37,940 nt of DNA from Welwitschia mirabilis. Lineage: Eukaryota; Gnetophyta; Gnetopsida; Welwitschiales. Of this stretch, positions 1 to 10,174 are shown piece by piece. Each line of letters opens with the position of its first letter. Position 1 is the first letter of the stretch. A program made the translations under genes and the position numbers. The notes beneath the pieces are model-generated. The model was not told where the DNA came from and searched no databases. It saw only the letters and a program-made list of their open reading frames with translations. The DNA is taken from the NCBI GenBank assembly GCA_051453625.1, contig JBOZIK010000001.1:123142965-123180904 (forward strand), in the 5' to 3' direction.

Positions 1-420
1 TGTAAAGTATTTCAGTTTCATTTTTTTTGTTTTTAATTTTATGTAAAAATTTATTGTTGTCCCCTTGGTCGTCATCACAATAAAGAATACAATAGTGTGC
101 AGTTTTTATTCTTAATTTTATTTTTGGATTTCAATTTTTCTACAATAAGTTAGTTTCTATTGTCTCCTATGTTATCCAGATGATCAGGTGGATGACAATC
201 CTATTTACTGTGTTTTCCACTTTTTATTTCGGTTATGGTTTTGTTTTTACTTGTTTAGTTTCTATATGTGTCATTCCTTATGTTGTCCCCATGATAGATA
301 GGACAATAGTATTGTTTTTTATTTGTTTTCTATTATTTTTAATTTGTAGGAACCATGGTAAGGTCCAGAAAAGGCTTATCAGAGGGAAAAAAAAAGCTGC
401 TGACAGAAGAAAGTATTAAA
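1..420 (+). repeat. Degenerate minisatellite of an Athila-like element (about 111-115 bp period)
   Basis: Three units are visible. Each begins with a variant of GTTRTCC (56, 171 and 282) followed by a reverse-oriented partner such as GGAYRA, then about 80 bp of T-rich spacer containing TTAGTTTCTAT. The same dyad recurs at 2981-3014 and inside the LTR at about 4949 and 5239, so I assign the block to the same retrotransposon family. The stretch can be read open at 180-419, but the hydrophobic translation is only T-rich repeat sequence and is not proposed as a gene. Homology of the units is seen directly; family assignment is inference. Confidence 0.5.
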
Positions 421-617
421 GAAGGATAGGAACACAAACTCCAGGTTCATACATTATTTTTTTTGAGCTCGTTTTATTTATAAAACTTTAAAAATTGATC
501 ATCTCTAAGCACCTATCTTTATCTTGAACTAAGATTCTCTTCTTCTCATTCTTCTCAAAAATGAATAGTTATAGAATAACTCGTATAAAAGGTCTTATTA
601 AAACGTGTAGAAACAAA
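421..617. other. AT-rich spacer without recognised feature
   Basis: I see no coding remnant, terminal repeat or RNA gene here. It separates the minisatellite from the gag-like fragment. Confidence 0.4.
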
Positions 618-740
618 CCTGAGGATAATAGTAATAAAACACTTGGGGAAATTCTTATTGAAAAAAGGAGAAAATAATCCAAGGAAGATGGTAAGAAAAC
701 ACTTAGAGAGCTTTTTGCAGAAAAAGGGAGGTCAACGTAA
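618..740 (+). pseudogene. Two tandem 60-bp units encoding a 20-residue charged repeat
   Basis: Two copies of a unit containing GTAAKAAAACACTT lie exactly 60 bp apart (the shared motif is at 631-644 and 691-704). Sixty bases is a whole number of codons. In the frame of the GAG at 621 the copies read EDNSNKTLGEILIEKRRK and KEDGKKTLRELFAEKGRS, separated by one TAA stop. The conserved KTL-E-EK pattern suggests a duplicated piece of protein rather than a random tandem repeat. The position, upstream of gag-like sequence and inside retrotransposon remains, suggests element coding DNA. I do not recognise the protein. Confidence 0.35.
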
Positions 741-893
741 AAAAATGTTAAGAGTAGGGATAGAGTCCATTCCTTTTTTTAACCATCTTATTATTCCCCC
801 TTTCCTTTTTAAAATTCATATAGAACTAATGACAAAAATCTTATAAATTCAACCTTAAACAATCATTTTTATCCATCCCATCCATCTCCCATG

Positions 894-1009
894 AACTACT
901 ACTAAGAAGAAAATGTTCCAATAGAGAATTATGGGACACAATAAAAAGGCACCAAGAAGATACCAACAAATGCATAGAAGATACTAATAAAAAATTAGAA
1001 AATTTGGTT
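894..1009 (+). pseudogene. Gag-like fragment, truncated by an assembly gap
   Basis: One plus-strand frame stays open to the gap and reads through RELWDTIKRHQEDTNKCIED and a leucine/lysine heptad-like tail (KKLENLV). This polar helical composition resembles the C-terminal part of Athila-type gag proteins, which carry amphipathic repeats such as LE-QIGQLA. The 3' part is lost in the N run at 1010. The call rests on composition and context; no catalytic motif exists to confirm it, and it could equally be a chance open frame in AT-rich DNA. Confidence 0.3.
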
Positions 1010-1811
1010 NNNNNNNNNNNNNNNNNNNNNNNNNNNNNNNNNNNNNNNNNNNNNNNNNNNNNNNNNNNNNNNNNNNNNNNNNNNNNNNNNNNNNNNNNNN
1101 NNNNNNNNNNNNNNNNNNNNNNNNNNNNNNNNNNNNNNNNNNNNNNNNNNNNNNNNNNNNNNNNNNNNNNNNNNNNNNNNNNNNNNNNNNNNNNNNNNNN
1201 NNNNNNNNNNNNNNNNNNNNNNNNNNNNNNNNNNNNNNNNNNNNNNNNNNNNNNNNNNNNNNNNNNNNNNNNNNNNNNNNNNNNNNNNNNNNNNNNNNNN
1301 NNNNNNNNNNNNNNNNNNNNNNNNNNNNNNNNNNNNNNNNNNNNNNNNNNNNNNNNNNNNNNNNNNNNNNNNNNNNNNNNNNNNNNNNNNNNNNNNNNNN
1401 NNNNNNNNNNNNNNNNNNNNNNNNNNNNNNNNNNNNNNNNNNNNNNNNNNNNNNNNNNNNNNNNNNNNNNNNNNNNNNNNNNNNNNNNNNNNNNNNNNNN
1501 NNNNNNNNNNNNNNNNNNNNNNNNNNNNNNNNNNNNNNNNNNNNNNNNNNNNNNNNNNNNNNNNNNNNNNNNNNNNNNNNNNNNNNNNNNNNNNNNNNNN
1601 NNNNNNNNNNNNNNNNNNNNNNNNNNNNNNNNNNNNNNNNNNNNNNNNNNNNNNNNNNNNNNNNNNNNNNNNNNNNNNNNNNNNNNNNNNNNNNNNNNNN
1701 NNNNNNNNNNNNNNNNNNNNNNNNNNNNNNNNNNNNNNNNNNNNNNNNNNNNNNNNNNNNNNNNNNNNNNNNNNNNNNNNNNNNNNNNNNNNNNNNNNNN
1801 NNNNNNNNNNN
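1010..1811. other. Assembly gap (802 N)
   Basis: Unresolved sequence. Frames drawn across it are artefacts because N codons contain no stops. Confidence 0.99.
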
Positions 1812-2040
1812 CAATTAGCTCTTCAAATTACATTCTTGTCCTTAAAAGTAATAAACCACATCATCTTAAGGACTTGATCTCAAAAATCTCACAACCTCTT
1901 CCTTTGAAAACTTCATGTACAAAAAGTAACATCTTTTCCTCATTTACAAAGTTAACTCTACCATGTGCTTCCATTGATCATTTTTTTCCAAAACAAAATT
2001 TGGGATACCTAGGAACTCTTAATTGGGAAAAACCATATCT
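1812..2040. other. 229-bp island between two gaps
   Basis: The plus strand has one uninterrupted frame over the whole island, containing stretches such as SNYILVLKSNKPHHLKDL. It has no motif I can name and is short enough to be open by chance. It would lie inside the internal region of the Athila-like element if the flanking assignments are right. Confidence 0.3.
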
Positions 2041-2890
2041 NNNNNNNNNNNNNNNNNNNNNNNNNNNNNNNNNNNNNNNNNNNNNNNNNNNNNNNNNNNN
2101 NNNNNNNNNNNNNNNNNNNNNNNNNNNNNNNNNNNNNNNNNNNNNNNNNNNNNNNNNNNNNNNNNNNNNNNNNNNNNNNNNNNNNNNNNNNNNNNNNNNN
2201 NNNNNNNNNNNNNNNNNNNNNNNNNNNNNNNNNNNNNNNNNNNNNNNNNNNNNNNNNNNNNNNNNNNNNNNNNNNNNNNNNNNNNNNNNNNNNNNNNNNN
2301 NNNNNNNNNNNNNNNNNNNNNNNNNNNNNNNNNNNNNNNNNNNNNNNNNNNNNNNNNNNNNNNNNNNNNNNNNNNNNNNNNNNNNNNNNNNNNNNNNNNN
2401 NNNNNNNNNNNNNNNNNNNNNNNNNNNNNNNNNNNNNNNNNNNNNNNNNNNNNNNNNNNNNNNNNNNNNNNNNNNNNNNNNNNNNNNNNNNNNNNNNNNN
2501 NNNNNNNNNNNNNNNNNNNNNNNNNNNNNNNNNNNNNNNNNNNNNNNNNNNNNNNNNNNNNNNNNNNNNNNNNNNNNNNNNNNNNNNNNNNNNNNNNNNN
2601 NNNNNNNNNNNNNNNNNNNNNNNNNNNNNNNNNNNNNNNNNNNNNNNNNNNNNNNNNNNNNNNNNNNNNNNNNNNNNNNNNNNNNNNNNNNNNNNNNNNN
2701 NNNNNNNNNNNNNNNNNNNNNNNNNNNNNNNNNNNNNNNNNNNNNNNNNNNNNNNNNNNNNNNNNNNNNNNNNNNNNNNNNNNNNNNNNNNNNNNNNNNN
2801 NNNNNNNNNNNNNNNNNNNNNNNNNNNNNNNNNNNNNNNNNNNNNNNNNNNNNNNNNNNNNNNNNNNNNNNNNNNNNNNNNNNNNNNNNN
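2041..2890. other. Assembly gap (850 N)
   Basis: Unresolved sequence, in the middle of the left Athila-like element. Confidence 0.99.
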
Positions 2891-4700
2891 GACCATGCAG
2901 ATGACAGTCTACTTTTTTAGTTTTTATTTTCAAGTTTTTCTATAAGTTTTTTATATTCTATTTCTATTTCCTGTGTGTGTCATCCTCTTGGTCATCTGGA
3001 TGATGAGCAGGATGATAGTCAATAAAATAATGATTTGAGTTTGAGAAATTACATTTTTATGACTCTGTTGAGATTCTGACTTGACTGCTTAAAAATTAGA
3101 TGAAGTAAATGGGTAAAATTTGGAATTACATGAGAAAACCATATGAATTTTCTCTTAGCTTTTTCCTTTGCAATATTATTATGATGTTACTTGATCATTT
3201 TTTTCAAACCTGACTTATATATTTATTTCCATGATTAGTCTTTTGACTTGAGCATTTCAATGGTAAGATTGGATTCACCCGATCTTAGGACATTCACACA
3301 TCCATGAACTTCAATTTAAGGAATATTATTTATTTTTGATGTTTTCTCAATGGTGAAAAGGTCTTAGATTATTTAAAAGTGTTCTTTTCTATCTTAATCT
3401 TATGACTTTCATCTTTGTCTTTTAAAATGTTTGGTCATGTGGAATGTTGTTTCGTTTTCAAAAAAAAAAGGAAAAAAAGAAGAAGAAAAGAAAATAAAAG
3501 AAAAAAAGGGGATGAAATAAAGACCATGATATTTTCTATTTGTGCTATCTCAAAAACATGGTCACCATGATGTCCTACCGCAAAAACACCAGGGCAAATA
3601 ATTTTGTGAGAAACCTTGGGCAGTGTAATATGGTAGCTGTGGAAACTCCACTGGGAGATTAGTTGGTTATGCTTCGCGGGTCCTTACTTATCTGACTGTG
3701 GTTGCACTCTCCTTATCATAGATAATAAAGTTGTATTTAAACTTTGAGGCTATAGGATCAGTGGTGTTATTAGTGTCATTAGAGGCATTGCTTGATTCCT
3801 AGACTTTTAGTCCTTCCCCATAATCATTTTACTTCTTGAGATTTAGGTGTTTGTTTTAAGATGACGTTAGGTGAGTTCATTTTTCAGCAATTCTTTGATC
3901 TGATCCTTTATTGTTTAAAGCATTTCATTTTAGCATCATCATAACCACTGCCTTATCGAATGGAATTTTTGTACATTAAATCATGCATTTTTCATATCAA
4001 ATGATGTTATGATCTCTTTTATGAGAGTTTTCTAAGTTAAAATATGAGATCGGTAAGCTATCTTTTATGTTATCTTATGCTCATTCTTATTGTTTTCTTT
4101 TATGGCTTAATTGATCATTTCAAAGTTATTACCATATTTTCTTATTTTATTTTCCTTATTCAGTTTTCAATAAAAGATAATTTCTTAGATGAGTGTTTTC
4201 TCAATAAATTTGAACTATTTATTTTGCATATTTTGGATGTTCTAATTGCTGCTCGTGTTATTTTTGTGATAAAAAATTTTTTGTTCACTCTTTTATTTAC
4301 TTGTTAAAATATTTCATATCTCTCTATTTTTAAATCTAACATTACTCAGTTTTATACTTTGTTTATAAAGTTGTTCTCTTTTACCTACCTTCCCACTCTC
4401 GTTTACTTTATTTGCTTTATTTTCTAATACAGGACATATTTCTTTTTCTTCGAGGAGGGGGCAGAGACCCATTTTCATGGCTTATTTCCAAAAATTTTTA
4501 ACTTAATTTATATCTTTTATGATATAAAATTTTCAAATTTTCATATACATTATGCATTACTTATCATTAATCTATGTAATGTGTTTTATGAACCTATTTT
4601 ATAACCTCTAGATTTATCTTTTAAAAAATAAATTGGCTTGCAATTATGGTTTTTCCATCTGGTTTTTATTAGGTACTGACAAAAGCTAAGTGAGGGGCTA
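2891..4700 (+). mobile_element. Athila-like element, long 3' non-coding region upstream of its LTR
   Basis: From about 3230 onward this strand matches, as reverse complement, the block 33000-31800 on the right of the window. Shared landmarks are the AAGGTCTTAGATT segment (3357/32870), the TGGAATGTTGTTT segment, the TTCGCGGGTCCTTACTT segment (3674/32650) and the TTGTTTTCTTT segment (4090/32215). In the right copy this block follows a Ty3/gypsy integrase end, so here it is the 3' portion of a plus-strand relative. No coding frame is convincing. A 34-bp imperfect hairpin lies at 2981-3014 and a purine-rich tract at 3461-3511. The open frame at 4044-4307 is T-rich and is not supported by the right copy. 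Confidence 0.6.
3461..3511 (+). repeat. A/G-only simple tract
   Basis: About 50 bases consist almost wholly of A and G (runs of A interrupted by GAAG and GGGG). The inverted homologue near 32745-32770 has only a short A-rich stretch, so the tract expanded after the two copies separated. It lies too far from the LTR start to be its polypurine primer. Confidence 0.6.
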
Positions 4701-5870
4701 TGTTGTGCTACCCATTTGTAGTTATTTGATAGGGTTTTATAAGTTGTTTTGTAGGACTTTTATACAGGTTTAAATGTAATTTTGAGGATTTTAAAGATAC
4801 AAGAGGAAATCTCAAGAATATGCGATTCTTATCTAAATTTGTTGTATTAAAGGTACTTTCGGATGCACAGAGATTTAGAAAAGGACTATAGACAAAAATG
4901 CTAGTTTCTTCTCAAGAAAATGATCAAAAAAGACTATCATCCCCTATGTTGTCCCCATGACAGGTAGGACGAAGACTACTAATGTGGACTGCTGAATTAC
5001 TACTAAGTCATCATNNNNNNNNNNNNNNNNNNNNNNNNNNNNNNNNNNNNNNNNNNNNNNNNNNNNNNNNNNNNNNNNNNNNNNNNNNNNNNNNNNNNNN
5101 NNNNNNNNNNNNNNATTCTTATCTAAATTTGTTGTATTAAAGGTACTTTCAGATGCACAGAGATTTAGAAAAGGACTATAGACAAAAATGTTAGTTTCTT
5201 CTCAAGAAAATGATCAAAAAAGACTGTCATCCTCTATGTTGTCCCTATGACAGGTAGGACGAAGACTGCTAATGTGGACTGCTGAATTACTACTAAGTCA
5301 TCATTCTGAGTCATCTTGTGTAATGTGATATCATTCCCATTATCATTCACACAATAGTCTAGATGACATTGATATGTAACCAACTCTGATAGTGACTTTT
5401 GATCATTTCGTCCCTTTCATTTATGAGCGCACCTAGCCACACCTATCATTTGTCTTTTTCCACTATGAGTTGTTATAAATAAACCCCTCTTCAACTCTCT
5501 TTCTTATCTTCGTTACATAGGAAATTCTCGTAATAAGAGACCGAAGGACAGGAGATCCATATTGAGTATTGTAGAAAGACGTGCACTTGGTGGAGGTCTA
5601 TATATCCTCCATTGAGACCCGACTATTTTGTAACTAAGATGCTTATTATTCATAATATAAACTTTGTTTTATTTTCATGTTTGCACTGTAGATTTTCTAA
5701 TGACCCATGTAGTCTATGTTGCTCTTGATCTAGTGACAATTTCTTAGGTAATATAGATTATCAAGGGCAATCTTTGTTAAGGCTGAAAGCAAGTAGTGTT
5801 AGTTCATTTTACATTCCTCTAGATTAGCTGCACTTTACATTTGCGTTGCATTCTTTTATTTCCTTGTATT
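4701..5870 (+). repeat. Long terminal repeat of the left Athila-like element (boundaries approximate)
   Basis: The start is placed at TGTTGTGCTACCC (4701), directly after the purine-rich GTGAGGGGCTA. The homologous minus-strand LTR begins TGATGTGCTATC at 30827, read leftward. Both continue through TTTTGTAGGACTTTTATACA-like sequence, the GTTGTCC...GGAC dyad and the GGAGATCCAT and GTAGAAAGACG segments. A TATA-like GTTATAAATAAACCC at about 5469 followed by a pyrimidine-rich leader fits an LTR promoter. The right edge is uncertain because similarity fades near 5870. The 5015-5114 gap and the duplicate copy after it are assembly effects, so the true LTR is shorter than drawn. Confidence 0.55.
4825..5304 (+). 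other. Unmerged contig overlap: 190-bp duplicate around a 100-N gap
   Basis: 4825-5014 and 5115-5304 are each exactly 190 bp and nearly identical (about six substitutions). The first copy ends at the last base before the gap and the second begins at the first base after it. Contig ends that overlap but were not merged give exactly this pattern. Confidence 0.85.
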
Positions 5871-6972
5871 GTCATTTATTTCTGGTTTTTATTCCATTTT
5901 GCAAAGCAACCTAAGTCTCATTTCATAGTTTTTAATGTGAATACGACATTTCAGGTCTACTCCCACTCATACTAGTGTGTTGTATTGTGTAAGATATCTA
6001 TTTATTTTATGAATGACATAATCTTTCCAAACTTAAGCACTTGCATAAATATAAACCACAACACCCACTATCCAGATACCAGCTGCTGCTATTTGAAAAC
6101 TTGAAAGCTGTCTAAATTAAAAGACTTTTAAGATCATTAGCTTTTACCCANNNNNNNNNNNNNNNNNNNNNNNNNNNNNNNNNNNNNNNNNNNNNNNNNN
6201 NNNNNNNNNNNNNNNNNNNNNNNNNNNNNNNNNNNNNNNNNNNNNNNNNNAATAAGAGACCGAAGGGCAGGAGATCCATCTTGAGTGTTGTAGAAAGACG
6301 TGCACTTGGTGGAGGTCTATGTATCCTCCATTGAGACCCGACTATTTTGTAACTAAGATTCTTATTATTCATTCTTAATATAAACTTTGTTTTATTTTCA
6401 TGTTTGCACTGTAGATTTTCTAATGACCCATATAGTCTATGTTGCTCTTGATCTAGTGACAATTTCTTAGGTAATATAGATTATCAAGAGCAACCTTTGT
6501 TAAGGCTGAAAGCAAGTAGTGTTAGTTCATTTTACATTCCTCTAGATTAGTTGCACTTTACATTTGCATTGCATTCTTTTATTTCCTTGTATTGTTATTT
6601 ATTTCTGGTTTTTATTCCATTTTGCAAAGCAACCTAAGTCTCATTTCATAATTTTTAATGTGAATACGACATTTCAGGTCTACTCCCACTCATACTAGTG
6701 TGTTGTATTGGTAAGATATCTATTTATTTTATGAATGACATAATCTTTCCAAACTTAAGCACTTGCATAAATACAAACCACAACACCCACTATCCAGATA
6801 CCAGCTGCTGCTATTTGAAAACTTNNNNNNNNNNNNNNNNNNNNNNNNNNNNNNNNNNNNNNNNNNNNNNNNNNNNNNNNNNNNNNNNNNNNNNNNNNNN
6901 NNNNNNNNNNNNNNNNNNNNNNNNGGAAGCTGTTTGAATTAAAAAACTTTTAAGATCATTAGCTTTTACCCA
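5532..6972 (+). other. Second unmerged overlap: three fragments around two 100-N gaps
   Basis: 5532-6102 matches the whole of fragment 6251-6824 (574 bp, with small indels and scattered substitutions). 6103-6150 matches 6925-6972 (48 bp). So the contig ending at 6150 already bridges the later gap at 6825-6924. The fragment 6251-6824 is best read as an alternate-haplotype contig placed beside its allele. The real genome probably has one copy of this about 620-bp stretch. Confidence 0.85.
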
Positions 6973-7140
6973 CATAATCTTTTTAGACTTACATGGTATA
7001 CTTTCTTTTGGAATAAATTTAAAAGAAAAAGTACTAACTAAGTTTGAGAACAATATTAATTTTCTAGCATTGCAAAAAAGTTTTAAATGACTAATTTTTC
7101 AACAGAAATAACAAGTAACTTTTGAAAAGAGCTTACTATC
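6973..7140. other. AT-rich spacer
   Basis: No coding remnant or repeat was recognised between the left Athila-like block and the copia gag remnant. Confidence 0.4.
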
Positions 7141-7149
7141 CCATGTTAC

Positions 7150-7510
7150 CTAATTTTACTACTTTTGAGGTTTTTTTGAGATGAACCCAATACCTGACTT
7201 GTCACTAATAGGTTTTTGAACTCCAAGCATTTGTTCTAATTTGGAAGAGCCACCAAAAAATTTATTAACAAAATGAGATAACTCTTTTACCTATAGGATG
7301 AAGTCAGAGTTTTCTGATTTGATCTTCTTGAATCTTGATTCCATTTCCTCCTTTTTCTTAGTAAGAGATTTTATAATCTTGTTCAGATTGTTTATCCTTT
7401 TAGCTAACTTTTCACATTCTAGATATATTTCTTAATAAGTGTCTTCCAACACATTTTGTTCTTCATCAGTCATATCTAAATCATCTCGCTTTGATGTGTT
7501 GGGCAAATTC
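7150..7510 (-). pseudogene. SIRE-like Ty1/copia gag remnant (coiled-coil region)
   Basis: The minus strand encodes a highly charged coiled-coil stretch, including KIIKSLTKKKEEMESRFKKI near 7320-7380, followed by KLEQMLGVQKP-ISDKSGIGF near 7170-7235. In plant copia gag polyproteins of the SIRE/Maximus type, a long E/K/L helix is followed by a conserved LLG-Q-DKSGLGF sequence, and this order is reproduced. At least two stop codons interrupt it, including one in the coiled coil near 7430. It lies just downstream, on the same strand, of the primer-binding-like site at 7771-7783, which is where gag belongs. The N-terminal gag half is missing or unrecognisable. Confidence 0.6.
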
Positions 7511-7770
7511 TGTAAGGGAGGCACAATTACCATAAAAGATAGTCTTCTATCTTTATCATATTTTTGAGCTAATATTGTATCAATTTCACTTAACTCCTTT
7601 GCATTTCCACTATTTATAATCTATTTAAAAATGTATCCACATACTATCCAAACTATACAAATACAAGTATAGGTGTCTAAGAAGGTAATATTTCAAAAAT
7701 CAATAGAGGGATCTCTCATATTTGGGTTTTAGAATTTAGACTAGTTAAAATTTACTAATGGACTCAAATT

Positions 7771-7783
7771 ATCTCTGATATCA
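7771..7783 (-). other. Degenerate tRNA-Met primer binding site
   Basis: The minus strand reads TGATATCAGAGAT, close to the canonical plant copia primer binding site TGGTATCAGAGC, which is complementary to the 3' end of initiator tRNA-Met. It sits just after the inferred LTR end and before gag on the same strand. Confidence 0.6.
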
Positions 7784-8490
7784 ATTAATAAGATTGAGAA
7801 CTCTAGAGGGAGGAAGGGTAAATAGGTTTTTTAAAAAAATAAATAAAATGAACTTACAATATAACAAAAACTTGCTCAAAATAACTTGCTAATAAATTTG
7901 TGAATGCAAAGAAAACCTAACAGTATTCAAAGTAATAAAACTAACTGAAAGCATAAAATATCAAATGGATGGACACAGGATTTTATAGTGGTTTGGGAAA
8001 CCTCCTACTACACTCTCAATGATCAGCTTATTCTCAAGCTTAATCCAGATCTTTGTTAACTCTTCTAGGTATTGTAGGTTCACCTATAACCTTTACAAAT
8101 CGACTTTTATAAGCTAAGTCTTAATCTTTCTAATCGAACTTTTGTAGGCTTAGTCTCAACCTTCAGAGGATGAAATAGTAATGGTAAGAATGCCTTGATG
8201 CACAAATATCACTCGTTCTTCAGTACAATTATTTCAATGGAGCTCTTCCCCTGTAGATAATGCCATAATAAAGTGCAAGATCTAATCTTAAATATATAGG
8301 TACAACAAATAATGGAACTTCCTTGGTCAAGAGCACAAATGCCAAGATCCAACAGTGAATATCACAAGATTTTAGTAATTTTATCAAGAGTCAAAAAAGG
8401 TTCTTTAGTTTTTTCTCTCCTGATTATTTATATTGGAAGGCTTTTACAGTTTATTACAATTGAAAATGCATTTTCAATTGCTATAAATAG

Positions 8491-8620
8491 TTAGGAAATG
8501 GATATCTAACAGATATAAAACAAATAGAAAATTTTAGTTCCATTCCAGCTGGTTGACCAGATTAGAAAATGGATATCTAATAGATATAAAACAAATAGAA
8601 AATTTTAGTTTCATTCCAGC
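8491..8620 (+). repeat. 71-bp tandem duplication inside the LTR
   Basis: A segment beginning TTAGGAAATGGATATC at 8491 recurs at 8562 with few differences over 59 bp, followed by a diverged 12-bp linker. The period is 71 bp. Confidence 0.85.
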
Positions 8621-8812
8621 CACTCGACCCCTGAAAAATCTGGTCAATCCCATCTAGTGCCATAACTTACATAGATTACCCAAGTGAAGTTTTTTGTCAC
8701 CCTAGTTTCTTAAGGATCCATGTCTAGTTAACCCTCATTTGGTCACTTGTAATTTTGTCCAGTTACCTGCTAGTTGTGATAAAAGATCATTCCAATTTCT
8801 TATATTAGGTCC

Positions 8813-9065
8813 GATCGACCCCTTCAAGTTTTTAGTTGACTCCATGATTATTGACTTAAGGATATTAGCTACACATTGCTCAGATTTGGTTAACCCCTTT
8901 AAAAGTCTAGCTGACCCCTTAATAATCAGTTTAGGAGTCTTGTTCTTAAGATTATAGGTATGATTGACTCTATCAGAAATCCAGTTGACCCCTCTGAATT
9001 TAGTTCAATTCTGAGAGTATGCACCAAGTGCAGTCGACCCCTTAAAAGTCCAGTTAATCCCTCAA
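8813..9065 (+). repeat. Quasi-periodic GTYGACCCC motif array
   Basis: Variants of GTCGACCCCTT-AAAA-GTCCAGTTGACCCC occur at about 8815, 8889, 8963 and 9033, spaced 70-74 bp apart. Weaker members are at about 8623 and 8728. The pairing of the half-motif GTCGACC and GTTGACC within each unit is consistent. Confidence 0.6.
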
Positions 9066-9250
9066 TAGGGTAAGTGAACTTGAAAGGTTTCTAATGATCA
9101 GATTTTGACATTCATAACTTCAGAATCTAACCTGAAAGTTATTAATATTTTCTGCATAAGATACATAAAATTTGCTACACAAAAAATATTAGTTTGACAT
9201 CAATTGGCAAAACATAATCTAACACATACAAGATTTGATGAAACACATCA

Positions 9251-9861
9251 ATAAAGTAATAATTTAATTAAAAAATGTTATAATTCATTGTAGATATACT
9301 TTAATGTTCAAGATAAAGAAAAATTGTATCACTAAGCAAAGCAAGTTGAATAGGTAAAATTAGATACAAGTGAGATTTTGCTATCATATAAAACTCTACA
9401 AATAAGTCAGAATGATTAATTGAGGGAATTAAAATAAGTAAACCAAACTTACTTAACCTTTCACGTAATAATACAATGAACCTATAATAACCATTGACAT
9501 TTACATCATAAGGATGAGAGACTGAAAGTAGGATTTGAAATTCATCAGTGATTTAAATATTACAGATCATGTACTTACCACCAATTTCCTCTGATAGCAA
9601 TTGTGAGATTAGATAATTCTTCATCATCTATTGATTATTCTCTATTTGTTTTCTTTTTCTTAAATATAGAAGAAATGAGTTCTATTTTCGAGTGAAAACA
9701 TAATGACTAAGTGATAATGGTAGAAGTAAAATGCTTATCCACAATAAGCTTTCTGACTTTGTTTTGGAAGGGTGGTCATAATAGAAATTAATACCTTCAT
9801 AGTATATTGAAGAACCTAAGAAAGTGTAGTATATGTTGGGACTATCTTTATTAATATTCCC
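9251..9861. other. Intergenic AT-rich DNA
   Basis: I find no coding frame, terminal repeat or RNA gene in this stretch between the copia LTR and the 3' end of the first LINE. Confidence 0.4.
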
Positions 9862-10174
9862 TTTTTTTTAAAGAAAAGTCAAACATTATATTAAAGAAAA
9901 GCAATTAAAAATGGGGGTAAAAGTGCATCTATGCAAGGAATTACTAAAATAACTATCTACGACATAACCCATCCTCAAAGCATTCACATGAACAATGCTA
10001 AAATTAGAAAAAAAGAGATATATAACAAAAACTGGGGTAGAAACATCTCAACCCCTAAGCCTACCGCAAATAACGATAGAACTAGGGAAGGACAAAGCTA
10101 GACTATGATAAAATGATAAGTTAATATCTTCTGTAGGTGGGGAATAAGTGACGATGATGGTGTTGCACTAGGAG

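Larger units (their letters stand above)
7784..9250 (-). repeat. 5' LTR of a SIRE-like copia element (outer end approximate)
   Basis: The inner edge is fixed by the adjacent primer binding site. Near 7978-7995 the plus strand has GATTTTATAGTGGTTTGG, a phrase I associate with the LTRs of SIRE-type plant copia elements. The distal part on the minus strand contains TGTTTTGCCAATTGATGTC (about 9200-9220), similar to the start of such LTRs, so I place the outer end at about 9210-9250. The LTR holds a 71-bp tandem duplication and a set of GTCGACCCC-type motifs. No second LTR was found in the window. Confidence 0.5.

Noticed and set aside
180-419. 79-codon hydrophobic frame
   Set aside because: T-rich repeat units read as Phe/Ile/Leu; the frame is not conserved between units.
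1004-2920. Very long open frames across 1010-1811 and 2041-2890, and similar ones at 22067-22624 and 30713-31864
   Set aside because: They are open only because runs of N contain no stop codons.
4044-4307. 87-codon hydrophobic frame on the plus strand
   Set aside because: The inverted homologue near 32000-32250 does not keep the frame, so it is not coding.
5531-6824. Apparent tandem duplication of an LTR segment
   Set aside because: Duplicate lengths stop exactly at the assembly gaps, so this is a contig-overlap artefact.
9839-9852. Possible target site duplication GACTAT-TTTATTA for LINE copy 1 (with 15867-15880)
   Set aside because: Only about six bases match cleanly, and the right copy lies some 15-30 bp beyond the inferred 5' end.
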